Shown piece after piece: positions 19,485 through 29,717 of a DNA stretch of 34,488 nt. The stretch spans positions 3,102 through 37,589 of the forward strand of contig JAHLWZ010000241.1 of NCBI GenBank assembly GCA_020536535.1, given 5' to 3'. Positions within the stretch are counted from its first letter, which is position 1; every line of letters begins with the position of its first letter. Source of the stretch: Pelomyxa schiedti. Taxonomy: Eukaryota; Evosea; Pelobiontida; Pelomyxidae. Under the pieces are notes generated by a model. The model was not told where the DNA came from and searched no databases. It saw only the letters and a program-made list of their open reading frames with translations. Made by a program: the position numbers and the translations under genes.

Positions 19485-22415
19485 CTAGTCTAAAGCTTGC
19501 TGTACGAAATGCTCAAAGCGTTGCCTAAGAATTGTTGGAAGGAAGACGGAAAAAGGAGGGACGGACCTATAAAAGACTGGGTCTACACAAGATAAGCCTT
19601 CAGGGTCCTTGGATATGAGCCTCCTAAGTGTATTCTCGGCTCTTTTTCTCACAGTCCATTTCTGAAGGAGATCAATTACTGTGGAGATGGTGAGTAGAAA
19701 GTCCCAAAAAAAAAATCGTACTGCCGATGTAATATATTGTCCTTGAGGGGGTGCCCTCAGCCGCAACTCCTCCTTCTTCAGAGTGGAAAATTGATCTGTG
19801 ATCGAAGGTATGAGACAAGCTGGAATGTTGGGAAGGTACCTCCTAGAGGCCATTGTTTCTGATGTGTTTGCTAGAGCGCAGCATCCATTTGCGGAGCATG
19901 TGTGAATGCCAACAAGGAATGAGTAATCCATAATTTGATGCTTCTCAAGCCACTGGGGTTCCAAGTTAAGATAAAGTACTTCGACGGGGTTTCGTAGATT
20001 GTGAACTTACATACAGTGCAATCTGAGAAAAGTGCTTTCAGAAACAAGCCCTTCGTGTTAGTACCTAAGTGAAGGCGCGTTCTGCTATTCAGGAGGTCTA
20101 AATCTTTTAGAACTGGAGTCGATGCTTGAAGGTCAGCCACTGAAGCCTCCCTGATCAATCAAATTTAATTGGATTTAATAAGGGGCTTATCTGAACCTTC
20201 CTACAGTTGAACCTTTGGATAAAGGTAATTCTAAGTGCACAAGGGGGAAAGTTACCTTTGATATCAAAACGCTGATGCACCAGATACTTTTGTGGAGGGA
20301 AAATATTTTCCATGACAATGAAACGCATGACAAGATTGTCATGGTGAATACTAAATAATCCGTAGAATCGAACAAGTAGAGAATTGGGATTTGAGTTCAA
20401 GTGCTGAAAAAGTGTTTGTCAACGTGGCTTCTATTTGCACATACACAAAAGTAGTCATGCAAACCCGCCGTTAAGGTATGTTGTTCTTCTTCGTTTATTG
20501 TTTTGAGAATAAAGCTGGTGGTCGAGTAAGTAAATACACATCAGTGTGGGGGCACACCGCATATCAGTTGTTCCATAGAAAAAGCTTCCACTCTTCCCTG
20601 GGCTTCTTAGCTCATACAACCCGGTTTTTTTGCTTGGTCCAGTGAAATTAAAGGATTCCTAATTAGGTGAGGCGTTAAGAATGAGATACTGCAGGTACCA
20701 AGAAATTGGAATTAGTTATTCCAGAGAGTTCCCGTAAAGCCTTGAATATACTGAGATGGTATCCATGGAAATCAAAGTTGTAGTCACTAGCTTTGATATC
20801 CGGGGTTTGCATGTAATTTGGTAACCGGGTGGTGTTGACTCTGTATGAAACTGAGTCCACGTTTCCCCGTTTGGTTTACCTATAGACAGTAACTGTCTCA
20901 GAGAACTTCGAATTTTCTGTTACAACCTAAATAAGCGTGTTACTAGTAACGGTGACTGTTTTCCGGCATACCGAATTTCTGATTCCATTGATAACCATAT
21001 AAACTAGTTTGTCTTTTACAGGTGGAGTTTTACTCAAAAGGGCTGATCTGTCAAGGCAGTCCTGGGGAAAATCGCTGTTTTGAACTTCTGCAGAGGGAGT
21101 GTTCGTTTCCACTGAGAAAGTATCCCTTAGATTGTCTGAGACACAACTCATCATCAATTCAGCATCAGCTAGAACAGATTTTTTAAGCAAGTCATCATCA
21201 ATGGGGGATGTATTCGTCCATGTTGGCTGGAGGGGGTTTGTTTCTGTTGGTGTAGGTGTGAAGGATGATGCTGTCACAGGCTGTCGAGGTACTGTGACAA
21301 ACAGGTTTGGAGGAACTGTTTGCTGGGGTAATTGCGGCGCGAACTGTGGAAGTGTTGGAGATGGCATAGGTGACGGCCTGAGAGTAAGAGGGGGATACAA
21401 TGATGGAGTGAGGCAAGGGTTGTACGGCTGTGAGGGATACATGGTTGAGGGTGGTGTAGAAATGTATGGCACTTCGCCAGAGAAAGTCGGACTGCTTAAA
21501 GTATCCATTGTCGGTAAGGATAGAGGTACCAGGGGTACCCCTGGATCCAAGGTCAGATTGGATAGGCTGGGAAACTGGTAGTAGGGTGGCGCGGCTAATG
21601 GAATGCTTGGCGGGAAACCCGTATTAGGACTGGAAATAGCGTTATATGTAGGAGGAAGGAAAAGTGAACTTGGGGTTGTAGGAGGGGCTGGAGTTAAGAG
21701 ATGTTGTGGGGAGGAATAGACATCAGGGGGTGTGCTGGGGCTATAATGTGATTCGGCGTTCTGTTTTAGAGCCATGGTATGTGCCGTGATCATCACAGGA
21801 GATGAGGCAGAGCGGGTATGGTGTGGAGAAGGATACAATAGAGGTTGGTGAGCCACATTTGTGGGTGTCGTAGTATGCTCAGAACTTGGCTGAGGTATTG
21901 GGGGCCCTGTGTTTCTGTGTATTTCAGGCCTTGCAGTAGGGGACACTGCATTGGCCGTTGCTTGATGGGGGGAGGCAATATGAACAGGTTTCGCTGTGAT
22001 GTGTTGCGTAGTAATGGGTGCTTTGTGTGCGTATATCGAGGGTGGTTGGCCATTCTGCTTTTCCTTCTGTTTGCGACATTCCACTTCAACGCGTTCCAGA
22101 ATTGGCACAGCCTTGTCGAGACAAACCTCCATTCGTAGGGCGAGATACGCTTTAGCCTCGCTTCCAAGCCAAGTCTCAGCTGTGATGTAACAACGGAAAC
22201 GTAAAAACTACATAAGAAGGTCTTCCATTCAACTTACTCTTTATCGAACTCCTCATCAAATTTACAGCCTGGAAGTAAGATCTGCACGCAGAGGCCAGGT
22301 CCCCCGCTTTCTCCTGTTGTTGTGCCAGATCTGCCATTTGGTCGCCCTTGAACGCACAAGATCCGGTGATAAGGAACGACTTGTCATACGAAGGTGTGGT
22401 TGCGCTGCCGTTCAT
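19485..22415 (-). CDS. MIT-like domain fused to phosphatidylinositol-phosphate kinase
   Basis: Ten exons: 22238-22415, 20951-22179, 20826-20916, 20699-20790, 20558-20658, 20445-20514, 20256-20403, 20197-20212 (16-nt micro-exon), 20015-20150, 19485-19952; 2529 nt, 842 aa, phases agree. Residues about 20-100 are three helices of MIT type ('ADLAQQQEKAGDLASACRSY', 'KAYLALRMEVCLDKAVPIL'). Then about 320 Pro/Ser/Thr-rich residues. The PIPK domain begins in the same exon ('YMVINGIRNSV') and continues 'TESTPPASDYNFDFHGYH', 'SPGKSGSFFYGTTDMRF', catalytic 'ILKTINEEE', 'NPNSLLVRFYGL', 'FIVMENIF', 'FDIKGSTVGR', 'HQIMDYSFLVGIH', 'VIDLLQKWTVRKRAENT'. It should phosphorylate PI4P or PI5P on membranes. MIT domains bind ESCRT-III tails, so targeting to endosomes is inferred. 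An in-frame 'RFFFWDFLLTIST' stretch may be an unrecognised intron. Confidence 0.88.
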
Positions 22416-22539
22416 TTTTTTAAAACTCTGCTTTTATTTGATTTGATTCCTTACGGGAAAACTGCAGGTAAAAGATGCCAACCCAACTTGGTTGAACAGA
22501 AAAGCGTACAGGTCTGTTTTTGTCTTGTTAATCCTGGTT

Positions 22540-22545
22540 TTTATT
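22540..22545 (-). terminator. AATAAA polyadenylation signal of the ankyrin-like gene
   Basis: AATAAA on the minus strand 64 nt after the stop at 22609. Confidence 0.5.
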
Positions 22546-22608
22546 CTTTAATCCCAGAAACCAAGCTCAGGCTCTGGAGTTTCTTCTACTGCAGGAGTAC
22601 TTTCAGTC

Positions 22609-25020
22609 TCATCCCCACTCCCAGGTGTAGGTGTAGTCTCCTCCAAAGAAGAGTTGTATGAGGGAGGTTCTTCTGTACCATTCAGGTGTTAGACAGGGAA
22701 TTGCCATAAAATAAAATAAGTCTCTTGCGAGGTAGAGAGAACAAACCCCATAAGTTCCCACAGTGGTGATGTAGCCAAGAGGACATTACTCTGGAAAAGA
22801 AAAGAGCGAAAGAATCCGCACAGTGCCGGCTTATGGTATCCAAAGTAACCCCATAGTGCTGCATCACTTTTTGGGCGCAGAGCGGGCTGATCACAGCAAA
22901 CGGTATAAGGGCCTGAACTTCCACGGTTCCAATCGTGGGGAGAGCCTCAATTATCCATCTCCAGAGTACTATGAAGGGGCCTTCGTTGTTCCAGTAGTAT
23001 GTGTTGCCCCCTGCTTCCATTTCTAGAATCTGAAGGTGACGGTTTGAAAGGGTAAATAAAAGCCGGAGGAACTTACATCCCTGGCATCAAGGTGAAAGTT
23101 TGCTACCAACCATTGGGCACAATTAATTTTTCGGAATGAAATGAGCCGATGCAGCAGATTATTCTTTCTCATTATTATATGTTCCCGCTGGAGATGGAAT
23201 CTTCTAATCAAATACTTGACCATTTTTGAGGAAATATTTGAACATATGCCTGCTAAGCACTGAGCGGCATCCTCCTGCGAGAAGGTATGAAGAGAAAGTA
23301 CTTTCACTAGTCTGTCCATATCCATAGTCCGTGTGATCACTTTGAGAAATTTGGGGAATAGCTTTGGGTTCCTTTCTGGTGGGATATGAAATTCCTCAAG
23401 CAACAGTAATCCTATATCAGCATCCCCCTTTTTAAGTGCAGTAAAGCAAGCTTGGGTGACGGAGTCCAGTCCGACGTTTTCTTTTTTGATTCTTGCGAGG
23501 AACCACTTTACCCCCTGCAATCCATCACTGACTGCCCTCGAGAGGTTGTTGCATATTTCCTCCAGTTCCTTGGATAGAGATGTTGGAGACATTTGAATTT
23601 GGTCTATCACATGAAACGTTTCATTAAGCCAGTCAGAGAGACATGTATTTCCAATTCCAAGAGCCTTTGCAAGGGCTGATGCCAATTGCGCTGAATTTAG
23701 GGGCTGAGTAAGTTTTGAGCATACCCATTCTGCAAGGGTAAATGAGGTATTGCGCCTGTTGCCACAAGCTTGAATGAAGTGCTCAGGAGTTAGTTGTCTA
23801 TTGAAGTCCTCCACAAACCACCTAATCCGGTGTATGTCTCCATGTTTCAATGCAGATTTTAAGAGTTCCACTGGAGGAGTACTAATACCTAATAACTCAT
23901 AAATTTTCTTCACCATTGCCAATTCACAGTGTGCAATCACTTGCTTTTGTGTATCTACACCCAAATCTGTTATTCCAAAAGACTCTTTAAGCCAACTTGC
24001 CACTTCAATATGCGAACTTTTAATCGCACCATCCTGATACGATGACAGGGTCCAAAGAAGAAGATTGAACTGTTGGAGTTCTGACTGGGGGGTGGAAAAA
24101 GTTTCCACTACCCATTTTGCGCAGTCCAGATTCCCGCCAGTGCACGCGCTTTTCAAGAGATGCCTTGCCGGGTCAACTTTGAGGTTTGAATGAAGATGGA
24201 ATGTATCATTTAGCCACTTTAACAGCTTCCAGTTGCCAACCTCACATGCCCGGCTCAGCATATCCGCGAATTCCCACGGTTCGTGGAATCTGAACCTCTC
24301 AATAAGCCATTTCGCAGTCTCCAGGTCATCAAGTTCCGCCACATCGGCCAAAATCGTGCTGTCCCTGATATCCTCGTCCAGATTGGCCGATTCCGGGTCC
24401 CCAGGGGCCGGCCACCACACTCCCATAATTTCTCCGGCGACAAGCTTCCCGGCCAGCCCCACGTGGCCACCGGCACACAACCCACTCAGAATCGCGAAGC
24501 AGATTTTGTTCCTCCTCACCCTCGCAATCCTCGCCGCTGTTGCCTCGTCCCCAACTTCGCTCGTCGCAGTCGTCGACGTGGTGCCAGCCGAGCTACTCGC
24601 CGCCGCGGCACTCGCACTTATGGGCTGCGCCCCCGGGGCCGGCTCCGGCGGGATCGGGTACCGGCGGCGGGCCCGCTGCAGGGCCGGGGAGCACGCCCAC
24701 CGCATGGCCGGGATGCTCCCCGCGATGCCAGCGAGGTAGGGCACGGGTGAGGCCTCGCGGGCCAGCCTGGAGCACACGAGGCACAGCAGGGGGAACAGCG
24801 CCGTCGCGATCCGCAGCACCTCCGTGCCGTCGTCATCGAACACGCATTCGCCGTCGTCGTCGTCGTCGAGCCAGTACACGCGGGGCAGCACGTGGCGCCA
24901 CATCACGGCCGACACGTAGAGCACGTGCTCTACTTCCTCGGGCGGCCTCGTCCTCCTCCTCGTGGTTGTGGTTGGTGCCCGCGTGTCGTTGTCTTGCGGC
25001 GATGGCTGTTCGTGGCTCAT
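22609..25020 (-). CDS. Degenerate ankyrin-like repeat protein, 743 aa
   Basis: Exons 23077-25020, 22850-23029, 22747-22790, 22609-22672 (2232 nt, phases agree). ATG 25020 ('MSHEQPSPQDNDT') is preferred; an in-frame ATG at 25185 exists but its extension overlaps exon 1 of the opposite gene. Residues 25-200 are low-complexity, with an acidic run 'DDDDDG' and GC-rich codons, and may hold a disguised F-box-like region. Then at least nine repeats of 30-40 residues keyed by W-hydrophobic-x-x-x-F: 'AKWLIERF', 'LKWLNDTF', 'AKWVVETF', 'ASWLKESF', 'IRWFVEDF', 'SDWLNETF', 'VKYLIRRF', 'AQWLVANF'. This looks like the divergent ankyrin solenoids amplified in some amoebae. The C-terminus is aromatic ('LFFGGDYTYTWEWG'). 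Probably a protein-binding scaffold; partner unknown. Confidence 0.82.
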
Positions 25021-25075
25021 CGCAGACGAAACGGCCTTGATGAAAAAATAATCGCCTTTGGCTTTGATTTTCTTG
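25021..25075. promoter_or_regulatory. 55-bp divergent intergenic region
   Basis: Lies between ATG 25020 (-) and ATG 25076 (+). It is open in the minus frame, so it could be coding for the ankyrin-like protein if that starts at 25185, but then it would overlap the DUF2804 gene antisense. Confidence 0.4.
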
Positions 25076-26441
25076 ATGAGGACTTGGGTTGTTGTCGGGG
25101 TACTGGCCGTGTTGGTGGGACTCTGGGCTGGAGTAGAACGAGGTGTCGTGTGGGTGATAAGGAATGGGCGCTGTGGAGAATCCATTGGCTGTGAACACGA
25201 AATAACCCAGCCTGGAGAGGTGCGGCATTTTTTTTTCTACTCTGTCTCACCTAATTTCCGTCTAATTTTGCTCCCTTCGTGGGTGAAAAAAAGTTGCTGA
25301 GTCAATGGGGGGCACTGAACGAGCCTGGATGGTCAAGAAGCAGCATACTGGAGTACGAAAGATCACACATTTTTGGTTTTGGCTTTGAGGTGAAGGAGTG
25401 GGACTACTACGCCATTATGGGGCCTGATGTATTCATTGGACTAACTATTGCAGATATGGGGTACATATCGGTATTGGCTTTTTTCCCCTAATTTTCAACT
25501 AAACTCTACTGGCCTAGGTAATAGCGGGCTCTGTAATTCCATTGCAAGGGAATATAAATGGCCTCTCATTTGGAGATACCTATACAGCAATGGAAATAGG
25601 GCAATCATCCCCGAAGCTTCCCACATCACCCCACGACGGAATATCCATCGCATACCGTGGGGGTGCCAACATGTCAATTCTGGCATGGCAGGAGCAACAA
25701 CAAACACCGGGGTCAGAGGGACCTGGGGTACCCACTCTTAAGAAGAAAATTAGCCTGGAGTGGCCGGCCTACGCCAACAACCTAGGGCTCAGTGTGGCTC
25801 TGGAGATAGAATCACCGGGTAGCAAGGATCACCCAGACTCCACCATCGCCGTGGCCACGCCGTTCCACAACGGCTGGAGGCACTTCTACTACAACGTGAA
25901 GACAAATTGCATGAAGCCAAGGGGCCGAGTGTCACTTGGAACTTCGGCTGTGTTTGAAATCACGCCTGAGAAGCACTGGGCCACTTTGGACTGGGGCCGT
26001 GGGCTTTGGCCCTACAGCGTGCAGTGGGTGTGGTGTAGTGCCAGTGGAAAAGCTACTGAGCTGAATGATGATGACAAGAGTCCGGTGGTACAGCACAAAT
26101 TCGGGCTGAACTTTGGAACTGGATTTGGTGATTTGTCAACACACACTGAAAACGCCGTGTTTGTGGATGGAATCACTTACAAGCTAGGTGAACTGAACAT
26201 AACCTACAGCAGAAACAATGACTGGACACAGCCGTGGCATGTCAGTGACAAACTGGGAAATATCAACCTTGTGATGGAGCCAATCCATCCACGAAACAGT
26301 GTTGACTCTTTCGTGGTTGTGTCAATGGAAGCACACCAAGTCCTTGGGCGATGGGGAGGAACAGTCAGATTAGACACTGGACTTGTTCTAAGTATTAATT
26401 ACGTTTATGGGTGGTCGGAGCATGTAAAGAATAAATGGTAA
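25076..26441 (+). CDS. DUF2804-family protein with N-terminal membrane anchor
   Basis: Exons 25076-25219, 25294-25470, 25518-26441 (1245 nt, 414 aa, phases agree). DUF2804 landmarks in order: 'EHEITQPGELLSQWGALNEP' start, 'GWSRSSILEY', 'KEWDYYAIMGPD', 'TIADMGYIS', 'LDWGRGLWPYSVQWVW', 'GLNFGTGFGDLSTHTENA', 'FVDGITYKLGEL', 'GRWGGTVRLDTG'. The family is a beta-rich fold found in bacteria and protists without an assigned reaction. Before the domain this protein has about 35 extra residues starting 'MRTWVVVGVLAVLVGLWAGV', a probable signal anchor, placing the domain in the lumen or outside; typical members start at the domain. The first-exon ATG is the only upstream one that fits. Confidence 0.88.
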
Positions 26442-26483
26442 ACCCAAAGAATTTGTTTCCAAAATTCCTCTCCCATGATTATT

Positions 26484-27695
26484 TCATGGGTTTAGTGAAG
26501 AGTGGAAAAGGGGTCTCAGTTTGTCCTTTACAGCCGGAAGGGCAAAACTGAATTCAAGTGCATGCAGTGAGCTTTGTGCTACTCTGGAGCGAGTAAGTCC
26601 AAAGGCAGTGGCTGCTTGCAAGTGCTCATTTGAAGAACTGGAGCAAAACACCCCTGGATCATCTGTGCAAAAAGCCACAGGGTACAGAGTATGGCTTTGA
26701 TACTCAGTCCCTAAAACGTGGCTGGCAAATGAATGGTGTGCGGCACTTGGAATCCGCTTTGTAGCAACGTTACTTGTGAGGCACAATTCCACCGGAACTT
26801 GTTGTGTAAGAAGCTGGGTCTCCACTTCAGAATTTCGAGAAACATACACAGCATGTCCAACGCGATTCGGCCGGGATGACAGCATGGCCAAAGCCTCACT
26901 GTCACTCTCCTTCTCGGCAAAGTGAAGTGATATTGGAATCCCACAAGCCCTGGCACGGTCGAGGGAAGGAGCCATCTCGCTCCATGCACGTGAGTATGGG
27001 TTTCCAGATAGCTCCACACCCACAACGCTTGCGTGGTGGGACCCGGATCCGCAATCCCGGTTGTTGAAGTACTCCGCAGCCAATTCCACAGTAGACATGG
27101 CATCCACTGGATCCTGGTCCCTTGAAACGCTCAGTACAAGGTCGGCAGCAACCCCACTCGCAGAACATGCCTCAGACATAGAATTCAGCACGCCGTCAAT
27201 GTAATCTCGCTTTGTTCTTGCCCCCAGCTCACGTGGAGTTGTCCTGAGCTCAATGTACTTTACATTATCAGCGGCAAAGTCACTGACTGCTTCCGCCGCA
27301 ACCCGTGCCACACGCTCTGTGGTGTCCACTGCTTTGTGTATTATATCGAACAATCTAAAGCACGAAGCGTATACTGACTCCAACTCCACAGATGTCATAT
27401 TACATCCATCCTATTGACTGAATTAATTGACAAAAAAAAGAAGAGTCCAGGAATAGAAGTCAACAACAAAGCAAAAAGCCAAAAAGCCCACCGAGTTGAT
27501 GTGGTGGTGCAACGAGGCTTGTGATGTGTCAATTCCCCTGTCCGCCGCGAGCTCCACCAGCGTAGCCAGCCTCACGCACCCCCCGAGGTGTGCGTGCAAT
27601 TCCGCCTTCGGAATTCCCCGGCACCACTCCCCCGTCACCGCTCCTCGTGATGACGTAGTGACCTGCTCACTGCCACTTCCGCCGAACCGCTTCAT
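26484..27695 (-). CDS. Adenosine deaminase superfamily enzyme, ADAL/N6-methyl-AMP deaminase-like
   Basis: Exons 27492-27695 and 26484-27410 (1131 nt, 376 aa); the 81-nt intron ends at 'caatag'. Zinc and catalytic residues are all present: HxH in 'PKAELHAHLGG', H-x-x-E in 'ISLHFAEKE', His in 'RVGHAVYVS', Asp-Asp in 'FCTDDPGVF'. 'VKYIELRTTPRELGARTKRD' is typical of the ADAL (MAPDA) branch, which converts N6-methyl-AMP to IMP, rather than of classical adenosine deaminase; that choice is by motif memory. ATG 27695 ('MKRFGG') is the first in frame. Cytosolic, purine salvage. Confidence 0.88.
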
Positions 27696-27776
27696 TACGT
27701 GGGACAAGCTCGCTGTGAGGCTCGCAGGTACCAATAATCAAAAAAAAGTTTCAAGTAATACGAAGGCGACAAGCGC

Positions 27777-29066
27777 TTACTTCTTTTTTCCGTGGTGTGT
27801 TTTGGTTGTTCCTTTCTTTGTGGAAGGGATACCGCGTGGGAAAAGGAAGTCGACTGAGTTGGCACTAATGGATACAATGGCAGCGGGTGGCCCTTGGGCA
27901 GAGAACAGCACCAGCTTCCACCACCTCTGTGACTCCCTCTCATCCTTGGGGCACCCTCCTGTGCCGTTTGCATACAGCTGGGCAACGTTAGTCACAATCT
28001 CACACTTGGCAGCAATGGGCTTATCCTTGAGTGCCACAAAAGCGTTGTGGTATAACCTCAGTGCCACTCTTGTGTTCCTCTCAATACCCACTGATCCACT
28101 TGAGTATACAGCGGCAAGCAAATTGAAGGCTGATGACCACATTTCTGGGTTGTAGGCACATGTCCCCCCTTGAACCCACCTCCCAAATTTTGGCTCGCAA
28201 CTCAAAATCAATCGCGAAGCTTCAGCCATATTCCGGAATTGGTTGGTGGAAACCGCGTCTGTGATATATTTTAGGCCCAGTGATATTCGCGCTGCAATGT
28301 TCCCTTGTGCTAAGGAAAGCTTTAAAAGTCTCACGGCCTCGGCAGGGTTTTCATTGCTTACCATGTCACCAAGCCAATATTGGGCCCATTGGTCTCCTTT
28401 CTCCGCAGCAATTCTCAGGAGTCTCATGGCTTCAGGGACATTCACAGGGACCTTCTCTTTTTCAACTCCCTTCAGGTACATAGAAGCAAGGCCCCTCTGC
28501 GCAGGGCAGTAGCCAAGCGAAGCAGCGTATTTGATGTTCTTAAAGCAATACATGCGTGTCAGTGCCCTTGGGTCACGGCCTTCTGCAGCTTGCCTGAGAT
28601 GAATTCTGCTTTTTTCCTCATTGGTGAATGGGAAATTCCCGTAGTTTCCACACAGCACCATGTACAAGAAGTAGTGGCACAATGCCTTGACCTTTACCGA
28701 GCTGCCGGTGTCGGCACAAGTCAACTCCAGCAGGTTTATCATCCATTCCTGAGACGCCAAATTGCACTTTGTTGCCAAAATGTGATGCACGTCTTCGATT
28801 TCGTCGGTTTCGGGAGAGTGATCGTCGGCAAGCAGACGCGGCTCGGATTCGTTGATAAAAGCCAGCAAAACGTGCGCGAAAGCGTGGGCGTCGGCGTGAT
28901 CGTAGTCCGCGATCAAAGATCTCGCGAGCGAGAGGCACTGTCGCAACTTGTCGTCGGCGTAGAGAGCGAGGCACTCGAGCGCGATCTCGCGAGTCGGCTT
29001 TCGCGGTACCGTCTCCGCGACGCCTAGTGAACAGCGCGATGCTTTCTTGTTGTTGTTCCCTTTCAT
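27777..29066 (-). CDS. Sel1-like repeat (SLR/TPR-like) protein, 429 aa, intronless
   Basis: One open frame from ATG 29066 ('MKGNNNKKASRC') to 27777. The central region carries Sel1-type repeats of about 36 residues with the A..G....Q..L pattern: 'AASLGYCPAQRGLASMYLKG', 'RIAAEKGDQWAQYWLGDM', 'KLSLAQGNIAARISLGLKY', 'NVAQLYANGTGG'. The N-terminal 130 residues are helical and acidic. The C-terminus is basic ('THHGKKK'). Such solenoids are adaptors, for example in ER quality control, but no signal peptide is seen, so it is probably cytosolic. Like the 1265 gene it has a GC-rich 5' end and no introns. Confidence 0.85.
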   Translation of the reverse strand: MKGNNNKKASRCSLGVAETVPRKPTREIALECLALYADDKLRQCLSLARSLIADYDHADAHAFAHVLLAFINESEPRLLADDHSPETDEIEDVHHILATKCNLASQEWMINLLELTCADTGSSVKVKALCHYFLYMVLCGNYGNFPFTNEEKSRIHLRQAAEGRDPRALTRMYCFKNIKYAASLGYCPAQRGLASMYLKGVEKEKVPVNVPEAMRLLRIAAEKGDQWAQYWLGDMVSNENPAEAVRLLKLSLAQGNIAARISLGLKYITDAVSTNQFRNMAEASRLILSCEPKFGRWVQGGTCAYNPEMWSSAFNLLAAVYSSGSVGIERNTRVALRLYHNAFVALKDKPIAAKCEIVTNVAQLYANGTGGCPKDERESQRWWKLVLFSAQGPPAAIVSISANSVDFLFPRGIPSTKKGTTKTHHGKKK

Positions 29067-29612
29067 TTCCGTAGTTGCGTGGTGCGTCCGCGGTACTTGA
29101 CAGTTTTGATTTGTTATTATATATTGTTTTAGTTTTTTGTTTGACACATGTCTCACCAAACTGACATTGATTCCCCGGAAATGACTGTGCGTGTACATCT
29201 GTTTGTGGTACACCCGACTTGTGGGTTGTAGTTCGCTAGTCAATTCCGACTCTGATGGTTTAGCGGAAGAAGCCCGGTGTGATGGACACAGGCACACGTT
29301 GCCAACAACCCAGTCAACAGACTTCTCACCCCCAGGCTCTCTCCGACCACCATTCCAGATCCTGGCCGTTGGTTGTAGGTCGTCACAGGGTCAGAAAACC
29401 CAGTGACGTTGAGGCCCCAAGTGACGCCAAACGACCCACTTTCGCCACACCGGGCCACTTGCAGATTACCACCGGCCAGGGCCGCCATGAACGGCGCAGC
29501 CAGCTCCCACGTCTCCCTCTGGCCGCAACCTCGAAACCACCCACTCTGCCGGCTCACACCACGTCCTCGAAGCAGCCGGAACTTGCTGTCCAGGCGCGAC
29601 GCCGTACAGGTG

Positions 29613-29629
29613 CGTGGTACCGTACCACG
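29613..29629. repeat. 17-nt palindrome with one-base centre
   Basis: cgtggtac, c, gtaccacg at 29613-29629: two perfect 8-bp arms. Could be a dimeric factor site or a hairpin. Confidence 0.85.
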
Positions 29630-29670
29630 TAAACACGAGACGAGTTCGTAGAAATTTTTGTATTGTGTCT

Positions 29671-29676
29671 TTTATT
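29671..29676 (-). terminator. AATAAA polyadenylation signal of the phosphatase gene
   Basis: AATAAA on the minus strand about 42 nt after the stop at 29718. Confidence 0.6.
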
Positions 29677-29717
29677 AGAAAAGCTGGAAGTATCAAAAAG
29701 GGAAAGGGGGGGTGGCT

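Larger units (their letters stand above)
29067..29717. other. Spacer 29067-29717
   Basis: Promoter region of the Sel1 gene and 3' flank of the phosphatase. Open frames on both strands at 29240-29632 are about equal in length and show no domain. Contains a 17-nt palindrome. Confidence 0.55.

Noticed and set aside
20015..20064. An 8-nt micro-exon in the PIP kinase
   Set aside because: Reading straight through gives the expected 'RLHLGTNTKGLFLKALFSD' motif, so no intron is needed there.
22548..22679. Acidic C-terminal exon ending at 22548 for the ankyrin-like gene
   Set aside because: The available donor (phase 2) does not join that frame; the alternative frame ends 'YTYTWEWG' at 22609 with exact phase.
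24540..25040. Arg/Ala/Pro-rich plus frames opposite the ankyrin-like gene
   Set aside because: GC-rich antisense shadows, no domain.
25023..25185. N-terminal extension of the ankyrin-like protein from ATG 25185
   Set aside because: It would overlap the well-supported first exon of the DUF2804 gene; ATG 25020 is sufficient.
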